A stretch of 64,000 bases of DNA, from positions 4,259 through 68,258 of the forward strand of contig CATVYG010000007.1 of assembly GCA_958348225.1 (NCBI GenBank). The letters are read 5' to 3'. The DNA comes from an uncultured Collinsella sp. (GTDB taxonomy: Bacteria > Actinomycetota > Coriobacteriia > Coriobacteriales > Coriobacteriaceae). The translations under genes and the position numbers were made by a program. The notes under the pieces are model-generated. The model ran no database searches, was not told the origin of the DNA, and was given only the letters and a program-made list of their open reading frames with translations. Below are positions 60,312 to 64,000 of this stretch, one piece after another (position 1 is the first letter of the stretch; each line of letters starts with the position of its first letter).

Positions 60312-62552
60312 CTATTTCTTAAACCGTGCACCCTGGCGTTTTCTGCCCGATGCGAACGTGGAACCCTTGCGGGCCTGCGAGCGTAAGCGCTCGATCGTCT
60401 CGTCCTCAGACGCACCCTCGAGCATCGCCCGAATCTGAACGACAGCATCGCGCAGGCGCGCCGCCTCCTCAAAGTCCATAGCGGCAGAAGCGTTACGCAT
60501 ATCCTCTTCCATGGTTTCGACGATCCGCACAAGCTCGTCATGCGGCAGTTCTTCCAACTGCTCCGCAAGTGTCTGCTCGGGCGCCACCGTTTCCGGCACA
60601 CCGCCCTCGCCCGACTCATCGGGCGTATAGAATGCGCCATGGCCAAGAGAGTCGCCCTTCGAGCGTCCCTTGGAGCCCACGGTTTTTTCGGCCTCGGCAA
60701 TAAAACTTGAGATGTCGTTGATGGCCTTGCGCACTGTCTTGGGCACAATGCCATGTTCTTCGTTATATGCCATCTGAATCTCACGACGGCGCTGCGTCTC
60801 CTCGATGGCCTCTTTCATCGAATCGGTCACAACGTCTGCATACATGATGACTTCGCCATCGGCGTTACGGGCCGCACGGCCAATCGTCTGAATCAGCGAA
60901 CGGCGGTTGCGCAAGAAGCCTTCCTTATCGGCATCGAGAATTGCCACCAGTGAGACCTCGGGGAGATCCAAGCCCTCGCGAAGCAGGTTGATGCCAACGA
61001 GAACATCGATCTTGCCTTCGCGCAGCGTTCGCAGGATCTCGACACGGTCCATTGTCGCCGTATCAGAGTGCATGTAATTGACCTTAATGCCCGCGTCGAG
61101 CAGATGGTCGGTCAGGTCCTCGGCCATGCGCTTGGTCAACGTGGTCACCAGCACGCGCTCCTTGCGGGCAACGCGCTCGCGAATCTCGTCCTCAAGATCG
61201 TCAATCTGACCGCGAACTGGACGCACGTCAATCTTGGGGTCGAGCAGGCCGGTCGGACGAATAATCTGCTCCACGTCGTTTTGGCTCACCCGCAGCTCGT
61301 AGTCGCCCGGCGTGGCCGAAACATAGATAAACTGGGGGATCCTTGCCTCAAACTCATCGAAACGAAGCGGGCGGTTATCGAGCGCCGAGGGCAGGCGAAA
61401 ACCGTGTTCCACCAGCGTCACCTTACGCGAGCGGTCACCTTCGTGCATGCCGCGAATCTGCGGCACCGTCACATGGCTCTCATCGATGATGCAGAGCATA
61501 TCCTTGGGAAAGTAATCGATTAGGGTAAACGGCGGCTCGCCCGGTTTGCGACCGTCCAGATGACGCGAGTAGTTCTCGATGCCGTTGCAAAAGCCCATCG
61601 TCTCGAGCATCTCAAGATCATAATCGGTGCGCTGCTGCAGACGCTGCGCCTCGAGCAACTTGTCGGTCGCCCTGAGCTCTGCGACGCGCTTCTCGCACTC
61701 TTCGCTGATCGATTTCAGAGCCGCCTTGACCTTCGGCTTCTCGGTCACGTAGTGCGATGCCGGCCATACGGGGATGGCCTCGTACTCACGAAGCATCTCA
61801 CCGGTGACCTCATCGATCTCGGCAATCAACTCGACCTCGTCGCCAAAAAACTCAAACCGCAACGGATGCTCGGCATAAGGCGGATACACGTCGACAACAT
61901 CGCCGCGCACGCGGAACGTGCCGCGTGCCAGGTCATAGTCATTACGATCATATTGAATGTCGATAAGTGCATGGATAAAGTCATCGCGCTCGAGCGGCAC
62001 CTTCTTGTCGACGTTTGGAGCTAGGCCCGCATAGTCCTCTGGAGAGCCAATGCCATAGATACACGAGACCGATGCAACGACGATCACATCGCGTCGAGAG
62101 AGCAGTGACGCGGTCGCCTGATGGCGCAGCATCTCGACCTCTTCGTTAATCGAGGAGTCTTTCTCGATATATGTATCGCTTTGCGGCACATACGCCTCGG
62201 GCTGATAGTAGTCATAGTACGAGACGAAGTAGACCACAGCGTTGTTGGGAAAGAACTCTTTGAGCTCGCTCGCAAGCTGAGCGGCGAGCGTTTTATTCGG
62301 AGCCATGACCAGCGTCGGCTTTCCCAGGGCCTCAATAGTCTTTGCCATCGTGAAGGTCTTGCCCGAACCAGTCACGCCCAGCAAAACCTGATAGCGGTCT
62401 CCGTCCCTCACGCCCTGCACAAGCGACTCAATGGCCTTAGGCTGGGAACCGGCAGGCTCATAGGGAGACACGACCTTAAACGGCACGTCAGAGCCTTCAA
62501 CGCCAAAGCGCTTAAGTTCACCACCAACGCGTTCTACTTCAAATTCCGCCAT
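60312..62552 (-). CDS. uvrB: UvrABC excinuclease subunit B
   Basis: 746 aa. Walker A GVTGSGKTFTMAK, beta-hairpin region YYDYYQPEAYVPQSDTYIEKDSSIN, Walker B CIIDESHV, motif VI QTIGRAARN, and a C-terminal UVR motif (about 645-680, ELVRIVETMEEDMRNASAAMDFEEAARLRD). The insert at about 605-640 is polar and the protein ends in a basic tail (GRKRQGARFKK). ATG 62552 follows AGGAG. Confidence 0.95.
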   Translation of the reverse strand: MAEFEVERVGGELKRFGVEGSDVPFKVVSPYEPAGSQPKAIESLVQGVRDGDRYQVLLGVTGSGKTFTMAKTIEALGKPTLVMAPNKTLAAQLASELKEFFPNNAVVYFVSYYDYYQPEAYVPQSDTYIEKDSSINEEVEMLRHQATASLLSRRDVIVVASVSCIYGIGSPEDYAGLAPNVDKKVPLERDDFIHALIDIQYDRNDYDLARGTFRVRGDVVDVYPPYAEHPLRFEFFGDEVELIAEIDEVTGEMLREYEAIPVWPASHYVTEKPKVKAALKSISEECEKRVAELRATDKLLEAQRLQQRTDYDLEMLETMGFCNGIENYSRHLDGRKPGEPPFTLIDYFPKDMLCIIDESHVTVPQIRGMHEGDRSRKVTLVEHGFRLPSALDNRPLRFDEFEARIPQFIYVSATPGDYELRVSQNDVEQIIRPTGLLDPKIDVRPVRGQIDDLEDEIRERVARKERVLVTTLTKRMAEDLTDHLLDAGIKVNYMHSDTATMDRVEILRTLREGKIDVLVGINLLREGLDLPEVSLVAILDADKEGFLRNRRSLIQTIGRAARNADGEVIMYADVVTDSMKEAIEETQRRREIQMAYNEEHGIVPKTVRKAINDISSFIAEAEKTVGSKGRSKGDSLGHGAFYTPDESGEGGVPETVAPEQTLAEQLEELPHDELVRIVETMEEDMRNASAAMDFEEAARLRDAVVQIRAMLEGASEDETIERLRSQARKGSTFASGRKRQGARFKK

Positions 62553-62603
62553 GGATACTCCTAACTCATATATCTGCAGTATACGCAGGCGGCAGGCATA
62601 GTC

Positions 62604-63185
62604 CTATACGAACCGATCGGGATAGAGGGTCTTGTAGCGAGCCCAGGCATTATTGACACGAATCAGATACGCCTGCGTCTCGGGAAAGGTGATTGCATTA
62701 TGAAGCGACGTACTCTGCTGCGCCCATCCGTCGACATTGCCCATGCCGGCGTTATAGGCGGCAATGGCACTGTCAGTCGACCCGTTAAAATACGCTAGAA
62801 GATACGAGAGATACGCACAGCCAAACTCGATATTCGTAGCCGGATCGTTAAGGTTGTCGGCCGAATACTCGCCACCGTCGACAAGGCCCTTGGCGATCAT
62901 ATCCTGGGCAGTCTCGGGCATCAGCTGCATCAATCCCTGAGCACCCTGATTCGACTCGGCCCCGGGATCCCAATTCGATTCAGACTTAATGACAGCGCAC
63001 ACCAGATACGGATCCAGATTATGCGAAATACTGGATTGCTTTACATACGCCTCGTAGTCAATCGGATACAGCGGCTTAAAGAAAGCGGCAGGAGCATACG
63101 AGTAAACGAATGAGATAAGGCCGAAGGCAAAAACGGCAGCTAGCGGTATAAGGCGATACCACGTAAGGAAACGTGTCTTAGGCAT
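62604..63185 (-). CDS. soluble lytic transglycosylase-like protein
   Basis: 193 aa. Signal anchor about 8-30, then the goose-lysozyme/SLT fold: catalytic Glu in VIKSESNWDPGAES, GAQGLMQLMPETA, and AAYNAGMGNVDGW. It would cut peptidoglycan from the outer face. The start overlaps the coaE end by 8 bases. Confidence 0.92.
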   Translation of the reverse strand: MPKTRFLTWYRLIPLAAVFAFGLISFVYSYAPAAFFKPLYPIDYEAYVKQSSISHNLDPYLVCAVIKSESNWDPGAESNQGAQGLMQLMPETAQDMIAKGLVDGGEYSADNLNDPATNIEFGCAYLSYLLAYFNGSTDSAIAAYNAGMGNVDGWAQQSTSLHNAITFPETQAYLIRVNNAWARYKTLYPDRFV

Positions 63186-63819
63186 CGGCCTCCTCCTTAT
63201 CCACTACATCCCCGAACCCATGGCATGCAAGCCATGAGTCAAGCTGCTCAAAGAGCGAATTATCGCCTGAGGCATTATCAATCACCGTTGTAGCGAGATT
63301 GCACAGCGCAGACTCATCGGGCTGACAAGCAGAACGGGCATCGAAATCAGATGGCTCCATGCCACGTTGAATAGCGCGCTCGCGACGAACTGACAAAGGG
63401 GCGCTGATGACCAAAATTTCATCAGCCAAGCCAAATGCATCCTCAAAACCAGTCGGAGCAGAAACCTCGACCACCGCAAAAGGATAACGGGGAGATGAAA
63501 CAGTACAACAAACCGGATCGAGAATCCTAAGCGAAAGCTGTTCAATCAGAATGGGATGCACGATGTCATTGAGCCGTGCGACCGAATCAGGAGAAGCGAA
63601 AGCTCGAGAAGCGAGGATGCCGCGGCGAATGCCACCTTCCTCATCCAAAATGTCCCAACCGAATTCATCCGCGAGTGTATTGACGATATCAGAGCCCGGC
63701 ACATACAGCGATTTTGCAAGCTCATCCAGATCGATAAGCATAGCGCCACGAGATTCGAAATAGCGGCAGGCAGTCGACTTACCCGAAGCAATATTGCCCA
63801 AGACAAATACGGTAAACAT
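63178..63819 (-). CDS. coaE: dephospho-CoA kinase
   Basis: 213 aa. P-loop GNIASGKST near the N-terminus, the CoA-binding IDLDELAKSLYVPG, and VHPILIEQL. Makes coenzyme A in the last step. ATG 63819 (GGGAGGG upstream) is preferred to a TTG one codon before. Shares an overlap with the transglycosylase gene. Confidence 0.9.
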   Translation of the reverse strand: MFTVFVLGNIASGKSTACRYFESRGAMLIDLDELAKSLYVPGSDIVNTLADEFGWDILDEEGGIRRGILASRAFASPDSVARLNDIVHPILIEQLSLRILDPVCCTVSSPRYPFAVVEVSAPTGFEDAFGLADEILVISAPLSVRRERAIQRGMEPSDFDARSACQPDESALCNLATTVIDNASGDNSLFEQLDSWLACHGFGDVVDKEEADA

Positions 63820-63943
63820 CAAGCCCTCCCTAACGCCAATGCGAGTAATTATCGCTCAAATACACTAGATGGACTCAAAATACAGCCAAACAGTAAGAGC
63901 ACATACGGGGGAGCTAGGTCCCAAAGTACAACGTGTATACAAC

Positions 63944-63976
63944 GCAAAAAGGGGGAGGCCGCGAGGCCTCCCCCTT
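63944..63976 (-). terminator. terminator of a gene beyond the right edge
   Basis: Perfect 12-bp stem (AAGGGGGAGGCC at 63949-63960 and complement at 63965-63976), loop GCGA, five U on the minus strand. A TGA on the minus strand at 63983-63985, preceded by Thr-Glu-Pro-Tyr-Ala codons to the edge, may be that gene's end. Confidence 0.75.
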
Positions 63977-64000
63977 CTCAGTTCAAGCGTACGGCTCGGT

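Overview
The window looks like chromosomal DNA of a gut Coriobacteriia species, most likely Collinsella or a close relative. The base composition is GC-rich, WhiA (an actinobacterial and Gram-positive marker) is present, an oxygen-sensitive class III ribonucleotide reductase (NrdD/NrdG) is present, and a complete sialic-acid catabolic operon sits beside two oligopeptide-type ABC transporters. The genus call is an inference from gene content, not from a database search.

Layout. 1-2.7 kb: a secreted protein with a coiled coil, then metY with a strong promoter, divergent from a LysR regulator. 2.8-9.4 kb: small housekeeping genes (RNase HI, Gfo/Idh/MocA dehydrogenase, acylphosphatase, Fur/PerR-type regulator, HAD phosphatase), an orphan UreE-like protein behind a SlyD-type prolyl isomerase, and an M19 dipeptidase. 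9.5-15.5 kb: a YgjP-type metallohydrolase, a short folate cluster (folE, an HD hydrolase, folB) and nrdD-nrdG with an NrdR box. 15.8-22 kb: six tRNA genes in three groups, a GH13 glucosidase and a two-gene stress-type partner-switching module (STAS-kinase fusion plus PAS/GAF/SpoIIE phosphatase). 22-28.6 kb: a region of very large inverted repeats, then oppABCDF read leftward.

28.8-36 kb: lower glycolysis (gap-pgk-tpiA-gpmI) with secG, and rapZ-whiA. 36-46.6 kb: one operon read leftward from a promoter near 46.58 kb, encoding a Sat/SiaEFGI-like ABC importer (binding protein, permease, fused permease-ATPase, ATPase), two tandem CE7-like esterases and nanA-nanK-nanE. Together these would import host-derived sialic acid, remove O-acetyl groups and convert it to N-acetylglucosamine 6-phosphate. 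46.8-54 kb: uvrC, murJ, a YbaK-type deacylase and uvrA. 54-60.3 kb (rightward): an LtaS-like sulfatase-fold enzyme, an Mrp ATPase and two flavoproteins. 60.3-63.9 kb: uvrB, a lytic transglycosylase and coaE.

Most of the window is ordinary core genome. The unusual parts are: (i) the second esterase of the sialic-acid operon, whose catalytic serine is replaced by glycine, next to an intact paralogue whose family N-terminus extends past its only start codon; (ii) a long base-paired element between nanA and nanK; (iii) giant nested inverted repeats at 22.05-22.29, 22.44-22.56 and 12.8-13.04 kb, the last including an inverted, diverged copy of the 3' end of nrdD; (iv) a 99-bp direct repeat carrying a truncated tRNA-Gly 3' end; and (v) the SlyD-UreE pair with no urease genes in the window. 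No phage, transposase or CRISPR array was seen.
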